Assembly: GCF_000971115.1 (NCBI RefSeq)
Contig: NZ_BBLV01000012.1
Location: 21,647-85,646, forward strand
Reading direction: 5' to 3'
Origin: Demequina gelatinilytica
GTDB taxonomy: Bacteria; Actinomycetota; Actinomycetes; Actinomycetales; Demequinaceae
DNA: 64,000 bases
Of this stretch, positions 46,128 to 54,130 are shown piece by piece. The first letter of the stretch is position 1; every line of letters starts with the position of its first letter. The notes under the pieces were generated by a model. The model ran no database searches. It had not been told where the DNA came from and worked only from the letters and a program-made list of their open reading frames with translations. A program made the translations under genes and the position numbers.

Positions 46128-46712
46128 CTAGAGGTTCGCGACCGCCACCTCGGCGATCGCCACGGTCGTGGCCGTGACGTCGGACGGATCGGCGGACATG
46201 TAGGAGACCTGCAGGAAGTCGTCGCCGACGCGCATGCCGACGATCGACCCCGCCGCGACGGAGTAGGCGTCGGTCGCGCCCGCGACGTCCACATCGGCCG
46301 TCTCCCCCAGCCACTCCTCGGCGGAGTCGCGCTGCGACACCGCGTCGCCCACACCGGGGAGCACCAGCACCTGGACGATCGCGAGCGTGTCCCCGGTGTG
46401 CGTCCAGTTGCACACGTGCTGGAGGTCGCTCGACAGCTCCGCGTCGAAGATGCCCTCGTCGAAGGCCAGCCCGGTGATCTCCTCGAGGTCCGCGGCGTCG
46501 ACGAGCGCGCACACCTCCGCGTCGCCTCCCGTGGCGGCGTCCGTGGCCTCGCCGCTCGGATCGTCCGTCGAGACGCCGGTCGTGTCGGCACCCTCGGTGC
46601 CGCTCGCGACCTCGTCGACGATGGGCGGCGCGTCGCCGTCCCCCGTGCAACCCGCGAGGCCCAGCGCGCACGCGCCGACCACGAGCGCCACCGTCGCCGT
46701 CGTCCTGCCCAT
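46128..46712 (-). CDS. DUF3558-like lipoprotein
   Basis: A 194-aa lipoprotein with LAGC, Cys22, and an acidic Thr/Gly/Asp linker. The domain has EVCALVDAADLEEITGL, HVCNWTH and GATDAYSVAAGSIVGMRVGDDFLQVSYM, paralogous to the protein at 37951. Its function is unknown. ATG 46712 follows GAGGGGGT. It ends 22 nt from the stop of the convergent lipoprotein gene. Confidence 0.75.
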   Translation of the reverse strand: MGRTTATVALVVGACALGLAGCTGDGDAPPIVDEVASGTEGADTTGVSTDDPSGEATDAATGGDAEVCALVDAADLEEITGLAFDEGIFDAELSSDLQHVCNWTHTGDTLAIVQVLVLPGVGDAVSQRDSAEEWLGETADVDVAGATDAYSVAAGSIVGMRVGDDFLQVSYMSADPSDVTATTVAIAEVAVANL

Positions 46713-46810
46713 CCCGGACCCCCTCGCCCGTGTCGCGCCCCCTACCGACCGGTCTAGCACCGCGACGACGCCTCCGCGCGCCGCGGCCTCGAGCGCTCCG
46801 TACGACCCCG

Positions 46811-46859
46811 GACGCGCATCGGCCCGGGATCCGCGTGGGAGCCCGGGCCGATGCGCGTC
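46811..46859 (-). terminator. Terminator of the M13 peptidase gene
   Basis: A perfect 18-bp stem (46811-46828 with 46842-46859) and a 13-nt loop, 9 nt after the stop. Confidence 0.8.
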
Positions 46860-46868
46860 AGGTGGCGA

Positions 46869-48806
46869 TCACCAGATCGAGACGCGCTCCTCGGGGTCGA
46901 GCCACAGCGCGTCCTCGGCGGTGACCTCGAAGGCCTCGTACCAGGCGTCCATGTTCCGGACGATGCCGTTGACGCGGAACTCGCTCGGCGAGTGCGGGTC
47001 GGTGGCGAGCCGCGTCACCAGGGCCTCGGAGCGGACCTTCATGCGCTCGGTGAGCGCGTAGCCGATGAAGAAGCGCTGCACCGCGGTGAGGCCGTCCAGC
47101 TCCGGCGCCTCGGAGATGGGGTGCCCGAGCGCGATCTCGTAGGCCTTAAGCGAGATCTCGACGCCCGCGAGGTCGCCGATGTTCTCGCCCACCGTGAGCG
47201 CCCCGTTGACGTGGTGCGAGCCGTCGAGCTGCTTCGGGGAGTAGCCGTCGTACTGCGCGATCAGCCGCTTCGCGCGCTCCATGAAGGCCTCGCGGTCCGC
47301 CTCGGTCCACCAGTCCTCGAGCGCGCCCGTGCCCGAGTACTTCGAGCCCTGGTCGTCGAAGCCGTGGCCGATCTCATGCCCGATCACCGAGCCGATGCCT
47401 CCGTAGTTGACCGCGGCGTCGGCCTCCGGGTGGAAGAACGGGGGCTGGAGGATCGCGGCGGGGAACACGATCTCGTTGGCGACGGGCAGGTAGTAGGCGT
47501 TCACCGTCTGCGGCGTCATGAGCCACTCCGAGCGGTCGACCGGCTTGCCGATCTTGGCCCACTCCCAGTCCTCCTCGAAGGCGCTCGCGGCGCGCACGTT
47601 GCCCACCAGGTCCTCGGGCGAGACCTCGAGGCCGGTGTAGTCGCGCCACGTGTCGGGATAGCCGATCTTGGGCGTGAACTGGCGCAGCTTCTCGAGCGCC
47701 TTGTCCTTGGTGCCGGGGGTCATCCAGTCGAGCGACTCGATCGAGACGCGGTACGCCTCGATGAGGTTCGCGACCAGCGCGTCCATCTGCGCCTTGTACT
47801 CCGGCGGGAAGTGGCGCGCGACGTACTCCTGACCCACGAGCTCGCCGACCACGCCCTCGACCAGCCCGACCGCGCGCTTCCAGCGCTCGCGCTGCTCGGT
47901 CGCGCCCGACAGCACGGTGCCGTAGAAGTCGAAGCTCGCCCGCGAGAGCTCCTCCGTGAGGTAGCCGGCGCGCGAGTTCACGATGCGCCAGCGCAGGTAC
48001 GCCTTCCACGTGTCGAGCTCGGTCTCCGCCCAGATCTTGGCGAACGCCGTGAAGTAGCTGGGCTCGCCGACCACGATCAGCTCGTGCGCGGCCTCGGGCA
48101 TGCGGATCGCCTCGGCCCAGGTCGCCCACGCGAAGCCCGGCGCGTCCGCGGCGAGGCCCGCGAGCGTGGTCGGGTTGTGCGTGAGCTCGGCCTCGCGGGT
48201 CTTCACCACGTCCCAGTGCTCGCGCGCGATCGCGGTCTCGAGGCCCACCACGGTGGACGAGTCGAAGGCCAGCCCGGTGAGGCCCGCCATGCGGTCGACG
48301 TGCGCGACGTACTTCTCGCGCGTCTCAGCGTGCGCATCGTCGCGGTAGTAGGCCTCGTCGGGCAGGCCGATGCCCGACTGGCCCAGGTAGACGACGTTGC
48401 GGTCCGGGTCGAGCCGGTCGGCGAACACGTAGTAGCCGGCGGCGCCGGACACGCCGTCACGCTGCAGCTCGCCCATGACGCGGGCGAGGTCCTCGTGGCT
48501 CGTGGCGGCCTCGACGCGGTCGAGGTCCGCCGCGAGCGGGCTCACGCCCAGAGCGTTGACGCGCTCGACGTCCATGAAGCTCGCGTACAGCGCGCCGATC
48601 TGCGAGGTGCGCTCCGCCTCCTCGATGATGACGCGGACCTGCTTCTCAGCCTCGTCGCGCAGCGTGTAGAAGGAGCCGTCCGCGGCGCGGTCGCCGGGGA
48701 TCTCGTGGGTCTCCTCCCACGGCCCGGAGATGTAGCGGAAGAAGTCGTCCTGCGCGCGGACGGTGGGGGAGAACTCGGACGTGGAGATGCCGGTGCGAAG
48801 CGTCAT
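46869..48806 (-). CDS. pepO: M13-family zinc endopeptidase (PepO/neprilysin-like)
   Basis: A 645-aa soluble oligopeptidase. It has NAYYLPVANEIVFPAAILQPPF (the NAxY substrate motif), HEIGH with His477/Glu478/His481, and GENIGDLAG with the third zinc ligand. No signal peptide is seen, so it should act in the cytoplasm like PepO. ATG 48806 is 7 nt after TAGGGT (complement of 48814-48819), with GGAG between them. With the two pepN genes it gives a rich peptide-degrading set. Confidence 0.93.
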   Translation of the reverse strand: MTLRTGISTSEFSPTVRAQDDFFRYISGPWEETHEIPGDRAADGSFYTLRDEAEKQVRVIIEEAERTSQIGALYASFMDVERVNALGVSPLAADLDRVEAATSHEDLARVMGELQRDGVSGAAGYYVFADRLDPDRNVVYLGQSGIGLPDEAYYRDDAHAETREKYVAHVDRMAGLTGLAFDSSTVVGLETAIAREHWDVVKTREAELTHNPTTLAGLAADAPGFAWATWAEAIRMPEAAHELIVVGEPSYFTAFAKIWAETELDTWKAYLRWRIVNSRAGYLTEELSRASFDFYGTVLSGATEQRERWKRAVGLVEGVVGELVGQEYVARHFPPEYKAQMDALVANLIEAYRVSIESLDWMTPGTKDKALEKLRQFTPKIGYPDTWRDYTGLEVSPEDLVGNVRAASAFEEDWEWAKIGKPVDRSEWLMTPQTVNAYYLPVANEIVFPAAILQPPFFHPEADAAVNYGGIGSVIGHEIGHGFDDQGSKYSGTGALEDWWTEADREAFMERAKRLIAQYDGYSPKQLDGSHHVNGALTVGENIGDLAGVEISLKAYEIALGHPISEAPELDGLTAVQRFFIGYALTERMKVRSEALVTRLATDPHSPSEFRVNGIVRNMDAWYEAFEVTAEDALWLDPEERVSIW

Positions 48807-49000
48807 GTGCTCCACCCTAGGCGCGCGTCCCGTCATCGCAGGGGCCGTTTCGCTCACGGCGAGGACGGGAACAGCCGGGCGCGCAAGCGCTTACCCCGAC
48901 GTACGGTGCACGATGCGGTGCGAAGGCGTGCACGGATCGTCGGGATCGTGGGTGGTGGCAGGGCGCGATGGGGTGCCGCCGCGCTGGCACAATGGGCGCC

Positions 49001-49453
49001 ATGCGCCTCCACATCGCCGCGGACCACGCGGGCTTCGAGCTCAAGCAGCACCTCATCGCCCACCTCTCCGAGGCCGGCCACGACGTGGTCGACCACGGCG
49101 CGCACGAGTACGACGCGCTCGACGACTACCCGCCCATGTGCATCGCGGCCGCCGAGGCCGTGGCGGCGAGCGACGGCGCCGAGCTCGGCATCGTCATCGG
49201 TGGCTCGGGCAACGGCGAGCAGCTCGCCGCCAACCGCGTCACCGGCATCCGCGCCGCCCTCATCTGGTCCGTCGAGACCGCCAAGCTCGCGCGTCAGCAC
49301 AACGATGCTCAGATCGGCTCGATCGGCGCGCGCATGCACTCGCTCGAGGAGGCCACCGCGATCGCGGAGGCGTTCCTCGCCGAGCCGTTCTCGGGTGACG
49401 AGCGCCACCAGCGTCGCATCGACCTCATGAAGGACTACGAGGCGCGGCGCTGA
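49001..49453 (+). CDS. rpiB: Ribose-5-phosphate isomerase B
   Basis: A 150-aa sugar isomerase interconverting ribose 5-phosphate and ribulose 5-phosphate. IAADHAGFELKQHL is the phosphate-binding start. VIGGSGNGEQLAANRVTGIRAAL has Ser instead of the catalytic Cys of the E. coli enzyme, with Glu in GEQ, as in mycobacterial RpiB. ATG 49001 is 7 nt after CACAAT (48988-48993). Confidence 0.93.
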   Translation: MRLHIAADHAGFELKQHLIAHLSEAGHDVVDHGAHEYDALDDYPPMCIAAAEAVAASDGAELGIVIGGSGNGEQLAANRVTGIRAALIWSVETAKLARQHNDAQIGSIGARMHSLEEATAIAEAFLAEPFSGDERHQRRIDLMKDYEARR

Positions 49454-49465
49454 CCTGCGCCCTGT

Positions 49466-49512
49466 GAGGTGCCGAGTGCCCAGAATCGCGTGATCCGGGC
49501 GCTCAGCACCTC
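49466..49512. terminator. Long-loop inverted repeat after rpiB
   Basis: GAGGTGC-x-GAGTGCCC pairs with GGGCGCTC-x-GCACCTC (one mismatch, one G-U) around a 15-nt loop. It lies between convergent rpiB and an Eis-like gene and may terminate both. Confidence 0.55.
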
Positions 49513-49533
49513 CTAGCGCGCGAGGCCGGGACC

Positions 49534-50793
49534 CTAGAAGTCCCAGTTCGCCAGCGGCGCGACGGGGGAGAGCATCGCGGTGGCGAGCTCGCGCGCCCGC
49601 CCGGGCGTGTGCTCCTGCACCAGTCCCGCGCGCACGAGCGCCTCGAGCGACGTACCGCCCAGGTAGCACTGCGACAGGTGACGGATGTCCATGCTGAGAT
49701 CCGGAGCGTCGTCCGTGCGTGAGACCCGTGCGTCGCCGCCCGCGATCCGGATCCGCCAGGTCCCCGCGTTGCCGGGCACGTGCTTGTCGGCGAGCTCGAC
49801 CGCCACGTCGCAGTCGTGGACGTAGCCGCGCGCCTCGAGCGCGGTGGGGACGTCGAGCAGGCGCACCCACAGGTTGTCGATGACCTTGGAGCGCACCCCG
49901 CGAGGGTCCTTGAGCTGGTGGAGCAGAGGATCGTCTGTCGCGAGGTTCTCGGTCATCGTCGTCTCGACCAGGTCGAAGTCCGTGAGCGTCTGCCACAGCC
50001 GCTGCGATGCCGCGGGGGTGAGCGAGCCGTGCTCGCGCACCTGGCAGACGCCGTCGTGGATGCCGACCGACGAGCGAGCATGGCGGCGGAAGAACGCGTA
50101 GGCGACCGGCTCGCCCGCGTCCTCGACGATCGCGAGGCGCCACCTCTCCATGCCGCGCCGGTTGCCCACCGGGTCCGTGAAGCGGGCGTTGCGCCCCGAG
50201 CCGACCGCGTTGATGACCGTGCCGGGCCGGTCGAGCTGCGCCTGGAGGCCGGCGACCAGGTCGTCGTGCGCGTCGAAGGAGGCGCGCTCGAGCCGCACCG
50301 TGAGGTCGTCCGCGCCGTCGACGGCCCACATCCGCGCGCCGCGGGGGATCTCGGCCTTCACCGTCTGCGAGCCCATCCCGTAGCCGAAGCGCGCGTAGAT
50401 GGGCGCCTCCATCGCGTACAGCACGGACACCGCCTCGCCGCGTGCCAACGAGCGCTCGAAGTGATCGTGGATCATACGGGTCATGAGCCCGCGGCGACGA
50501 TGCGCGGGGTGGACACCCAGCCACGACAGCCCCGCGGTGGGCACCTTGCGTCCGCCCGGCACCACCATCTCGGTGCCGAAGCTCGCGTGGACCGCGGCGA
50601 CCTCGCCCACGCCGCCGCGTCGCGCATCGGTCACCTCGAGCGCGCGGGCGCGCTCGACGGGCAGCGCGTCCACGTAGTCCTGCCGGTCCTCGCGCAGCCA
50701 TTCGCCGACGAAGGCCCACTGGACCACGTCGAAGAACTCGTCGAGGCGGTCCTCGGAGATCGAGATCGGTCGGTATCCCTCTGCCTTCTTCAT
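49534..50793 (-). CDS. Eis-like GNAT N-acetyltransferase, copy 1
   Basis: A 419-aa enzyme of the Eis/enhanced-intracellular-survival type: a GNAT domain (VPTAGLSWLGVHPAHRRRGLMTRMI, acetyl-CoA loop HRRRGLMT), a second GNAT-like domain and an SCP2-like C-terminal domain. It ends NWDF; in Eis the terminal Phe carboxylate acts in catalysis. It may acetylate amines or aminoglycosides. ATG 50793 lies directly after GGAGGG, an unusually short spacing. A paralogue is encoded next upstream. Confidence 0.85.
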   Translation of the reverse strand: MKKAEGYRPISISEDRLDEFFDVVQWAFVGEWLREDRQDYVDALPVERARALEVTDARRGGVGEVAAVHASFGTEMVVPGGRKVPTAGLSWLGVHPAHRRRGLMTRMIHDHFERSLARGEAVSVLYAMEAPIYARFGYGMGSQTVKAEIPRGARMWAVDGADDLTVRLERASFDAHDDLVAGLQAQLDRPGTVINAVGSGRNARFTDPVGNRRGMERWRLAIVEDAGEPVAYAFFRRHARSSVGIHDGVCQVREHGSLTPAASQRLWQTLTDFDLVETTMTENLATDDPLLHQLKDPRGVRSKVIDNLWVRLLDVPTALEARGYVHDCDVAVELADKHVPGNAGTWRIRIAGGDARVSRTDDAPDLSMDIRHLSQCYLGGTSLEALVRAGLVQEHTPGRARELATAMLSPVAPLANWDF

Positions 50794-50896
50794 CCCTCCA
50801 CCGTGACATGGACCGCGGGTCGGCCCAAATCCTGTGGCCTTGCTCACCCGGAGGAATACGACCTGGCAGAGGATCGGGAGCGGGCGAAGGAGGGTG

Positions 50897-52165
50897 TCAG
50901 AAGAACAGGTTGCAGACGGGGGCCGACGTCGACTCGAAGGCGGCCGCGAGCGCGTGCACCGCACCCGGCGTGCGCTCCTCGACCAGCCCCGCGGCGGCGA
51001 GCGCCGCGAGGCTCACGCCGCCCAGGTAGGCGGCCGAGAGCTCCTGCACCCCGATCACCACGTCCGGCTCCTCGCCCGGGGCGGACTCGACGTGGCCCTC
51101 GCCGTCGCGCGAGGTGACGCGCCACGGGCCCCCGTTGTCGTGGAACAGCGGATCGGTCACCTGGATCACCGCGTCGACGGGGCACAGGTACTCGCGCGCC
51201 GTGAGCGCCGCCGGCACGTCCACGATGCGCAGCCAGATGTTGTCGCGGACCCGCGCGCGAGCCGCGCGGGGATCCTCGAGCAGCCACAGCAGAGGATCGT
51301 CGAGAGCGAGCGGGCCCGCCTTCACGATGCCCATGAGGTCGAGGTCCAGGAGCACGGACCACAGGCGATGCGCGGCCGCGGGCCCGGAGGCGCCGAAGGA
51401 CCACGTGTGCACGGTGCCGCCGGGATGGCCGTCCTCATCCCATTCGCCCTCGCGGCGGAAGAGCGCGTACGCGACCGGCTCGCCGTCGGCCCCCTCGATC
51501 AGCGCCACCCGCATGCGTTCGCTGCCCCGGCGATGCGCGAGGGGATCGGCGAAGCGTGCGCGCAGGGCCTCCTGGTGGTCCAGCGTCGGCGTGCCCGGCC
51601 TGTCCAGGCGCCGCTGGATCCTTGCGATCGCGGCACCGTGCCGCTCGAGGCTCGCGTCCTCGATGCGCACGCGGAGCGCGTCCGAGCCGTCCACGGGGCG
51701 CAGCGATGCGCCGCGCGGCGCACGCACGTCGATCTGACGTGCCGCGAGGCCGTAGCCGAAGCGCTGGTAGATCCCCGTCTCCGCGGCGTAGAGCGCGGAG
51801 GCGACCTCACCGCGCGCGCGGGCGTCGGCGAGGTGGTCGCCCATCATCGCGCGCAGCAGCCCGCGCCTCCGGTGCCCGGGATGCACACCCACCCAGGTGA
51901 GACCCGCGACGGGCACGAGCGAGCCGCCCGGCACGCGCATGCGGAACGTGTAGGACGCGGCCACGCCCGCGAGCGTGCCGAGGTCGCCGTGCGATGGATC
52001 CTCGATCTCGAACGCGCGCGTCCGCGAGAACGGGATCTCCGACGCGTACGCCTCGATGTCCTCGGGGCGCATGTCCCCGGTGAAGGCCCACGTGTTCACG
52101 GCGAGCATCTCGCTCGCGCGGTCCGAGGTGAGCGAGATCAGCCTGTACCCGGGTGTCACGGACAT
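50897..52165 (-). CDS. Eis-like GNAT N-acetyltransferase, copy 2
   Basis: A 422-aa paralogue of the neighbouring enzyme: VPVAGLTWVGVHPGHRRRGLLRAMM, LYAAETGIYQRFGYGLA, and a C-terminus ending NLFF, again a terminal Phe. ATG 52165 is 6 nt after CACGAT and is flanked by the inverted arms GGGTGTCACG (52151-52160) and CGTGTCACCC (52174-52183). The two genes are 103 bp apart on the same strand. Confidence 0.85.
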   Translation of the reverse strand: MSVTPGYRLISLTSDRASEMLAVNTWAFTGDMRPEDIEAYASEIPFSRTRAFEIEDPSHGDLGTLAGVAASYTFRMRVPGGSLVPVAGLTWVGVHPGHRRRGLLRAMMGDHLADARARGEVASALYAAETGIYQRFGYGLAARQIDVRAPRGASLRPVDGSDALRVRIEDASLERHGAAIARIQRRLDRPGTPTLDHQEALRARFADPLAHRRGSERMRVALIEGADGEPVAYALFRREGEWDEDGHPGGTVHTWSFGASGPAAAHRLWSVLLDLDLMGIVKAGPLALDDPLLWLLEDPRAARARVRDNIWLRIVDVPAALTAREYLCPVDAVIQVTDPLFHDNGGPWRVTSRDGEGHVESAPGEEPDVVIGVQELSAAYLGGVSLAALAAAGLVEERTPGAVHALAAAFESTSAPVCNLFF

Positions 52166-52233
52166 ATCGACATCGTGTCACCCGGGACGATGCGCGGCGC
52201 GGCGGGGGACCGGCGCGCCGCGCCGGGAGCGCC

Positions 52234-52743
52234 TCAGAGGGCGCGGAAGGAGGTGATGCGGTCCTCGAGGCGCCGGTACTCGACCTTGATGCAGCGGTTC
52301 TGCACCGCGAGCAGGCCCGCGGCGCGCGCGCTGGCCATCGCGTCCGCATGGGAGATGCCCAGCTGGAGCCAGACGGCCTTGGCGTTGGCGGCGACCGCGG
52401 CGGAGGCGATCGCGGGGGTGTGCTCCGCGCGTCGGAACACGTCGACCATGTCGACCGTCACCGGGATGTCGCTCAGCGAGTCGTAGAAGCCGTGCCCCAG
52501 GATCTCCTCGCCCGCGGCGGCGGGGTTGACCAGGTAGAGCTCGTACGGCGTGTGCTCCATGAGCCACACCGCGATCTGGTAGCTGGTGCGCGACGGGTTG
52601 GGCGAGGCACCGACGATCGCGACGCGGCGTGTGCGCGCGAGGGCGAGCGCGAGCTCGTCGTCACCCGGGGCGTCGGAGAAGACGGGGGCGGGGCAGGACT
52701 CGGCGGCGGCCTTGCGGTGAGGGTCGAGGCTGATGTGCTCCAT
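52234..52743 (-). CDS. CoA-binding protein (YccU-like)
   Basis: A 169-aa Rossmann-fold protein. RTRRVAIVGASPNPSRTSYQIAVWLME is the CoA-binding domain start and AKAVWLQLGISHADAMASARAAGLLAVQNRCIKVEYRRL closes it. Such proteins bind CoA, but the cellular role is unknown. ATG 52743 has GGAG 3-5 nt upstream. It diverges from dps. Confidence 0.85.
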   Translation of the reverse strand: MEHISLDPHRKAAAESCPAPVFSDAPGDDELALALARTRRVAIVGASPNPSRTSYQIAVWLMEHTPYELYLVNPAAAGEEILGHGFYDSLSDIPVTVDMVDVFRRAEHTPAIASAAVAANAKAVWLQLGISHADAMASARAAGLLAVQNRCIKVEYRRLEDRITSFRAL

Positions 52744-52885
52744 GGCTCCGGAACGTATCAGGCATACGCGCCATTCCGTCGTCCGTGTGCTCCGGCGCAG
52801 GGAATGCGGCACGGTCCGGATCGGTTGGCCCGACTGGACGGCGCCGCGATCCTGCGGTGCCGCGAGAGCCAACCGAGGAGGAGAC

Positions 52886-53386
52886 ATGGCTAGCACGACT
52901 CCCGTCAGGACCACCGAGTCGAACCCCAAGATCGGGATCAAGGCGGAGGACCTCAAGGCCATCAACGCAGGCCTCGCGCAGGTCCTGGCCGACACCTTCA
53001 CGCTGTACCTCAAGTCGCACGGCTACCACTGGAACGTCACCGGGCCGCACTTCCGCTCGCTCCACCTGCTGTTCGAGGAGCAGTACCAGGAGCTGTGGGC
53101 GGCCGCCGATGTGCTCGCGGAGCGCATGCGTGCGCTCGGCTCGGGTGCGCCCGGCTCGTACGCCGAGTTCCTCGAGCACGCCTCGATCAAGGACAACGAG
53201 CGCACCGCGGACGCGATGACGATGGTCGAGAACCTCGCGCGCGACCACGAGACGCTCGCCCGGCTCATCCGTCCGCTCGTCGAGGTCGCCGAGGACGCGG
53301 GCGACGGCGCGACGGCGGACCTCTTCAACGCCCGCCTTGCCGCGCACGAGCAGGCGGCGTGGATGCTGCGCTCGTTCGCCGCGTAG
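52886..53386 (+). CDS. dps: Dps/ferritin-like DNA-protection protein
   Basis: A 166-aa dodecameric iron-storage protein. LKSHGYHWNVTGPHFRSLHLLFEEQY has the ferroxidase His and the Asp/Glu site across the dimer interface. The short N-terminal tail has few positive charges. It should oxidise Fe2+ with peroxide. ATG 52886 has GAGGAGGAGA. It is monocistronic, with a terminator downstream. Confidence 0.92.
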   Translation: MASTTPVRTTESNPKIGIKAEDLKAINAGLAQVLADTFTLYLKSHGYHWNVTGPHFRSLHLLFEEQYQELWAAADVLAERMRALGSGAPGSYAEFLEHASIKDNERTADAMTMVENLARDHETLARLIRPLVEVAEDAGDGATADLFNARLAAHEQAAWMLRSFAA

Positions 53387-53446
53387 GCGACGTCCCTCGG
53401 ACGCCGCGTCGCCCCCCTCAGCGCCGCGTCGTCCCGACCCCCCGAT

Positions 53447-53482
53447 GACGATGCCCCGGCCGGGTGTGGCCGGGGCATCGTC
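53447..53482. terminator. Terminator between dps and the tetR gene
   Basis: A perfect 15-bp stem, GACGATGCCCCGGCC with its complement, and a 6-nt loop between convergent genes. Confidence 0.82.
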
Positions 53483-53492
53483 GCGTCCGGGT

Positions 53493-54077
53493 TCACGGAC
53501 GCTCGGGGACCGGGCCCTCGTGCACGGCACGGATCAGGCCCTCGAGGGTCGCGTCGGGGTCCGCACCGAGCGCGACCGCGCGCGCCGCAGCGGTCAGCAT
53601 GCCGCCGACGAGGGCCGCGGCGAGGTGCGGGTCCGCGGCGCCCGCGTCGCGGATGGCGGACGCCAGCGGCGCCAGCTGGTCGCGGTGGAGCGCGTCGACG
53701 CGCTCCCGTGTGTCCGCAGGGAGCCCCGCGGGGTCGATCGCGTCGAACATGCGGTGCTCCGCGCCGGTGCCGAGCTCGAACGCGACGCGCACGTAGGCGT
53801 CGAGGCGGTCGCGGGCCGCCGTCAGCCCCTCGAGCGCGGCGTTGATGCGCGCCGCGGCGGACTCGAACGCCTCCTCCACGATGGCGGCCAGGAGCTCGCT
53901 GCTCGAGGAGAAGTACTGGTAGACGCTCGAGCGCGCGATCCCTGCGGCGGCGCCCACGGCCGCCGGGGTCACGGCCTCGGCGCCGCCGTCGGCGAGCAGC
54001 GCGCGGCCGGCTGCGAGCAGCGAGGCGCGGCGCTGCCGATGGTGCTCGGCGACCGTGGGGGCGTCGATCCGGGGCAT
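53493..54077 (-). CDS. TetR-family regulator of the adjacent efflux gene
   Basis: A 194-aa regulator with VTPAAVGAAAGIARSSVYQYFSSSSELLAA as the helix-turn-helix (about residues 36-65). ATG 54077 has AAGGA upstream. It diverges from a DHA2 exporter, and CGACAC-tg-GTGTCG (54103-54116) lies between the starts, the classic layout of a TetR repressor and its drug pump. Confidence 0.88.
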   Translation of the reverse strand: MPRIDAPTVAEHHRQRRASLLAAGRALLADGGAEAVTPAAVGAAAGIARSSVYQYFSSSSELLAAIVEEAFESAAARINAALEGLTAARDRLDAYVRVAFELGTGAEHRMFDAIDPAGLPADTRERVDALHRDQLAPLASAIRDAGAADPHLAAALVGGMLTAAARAVALGADPDATLEGLIRAVHEGPVPERP

Positions 54078-54100
54078 CGTCAGCGTTCCTTCCGTTGCTT

Positions 54101-54130
54101 GCCGACACTGGTGTCGATAAGATGCCGACA
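54101..54130. promoter_or_regulatory. TetR operator overlapping the leaderless efflux promoter
   Basis: CGACAC-tg-GTGTCG (54103-54116) is a perfect dyad. TAAGAT (54118-54123) is 6 nt before ATG 54130. GCCGACA occurs at 54101-54107 and again at 54124-54130. Repressor bound here would block the pump promoter. Confidence 0.65.
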
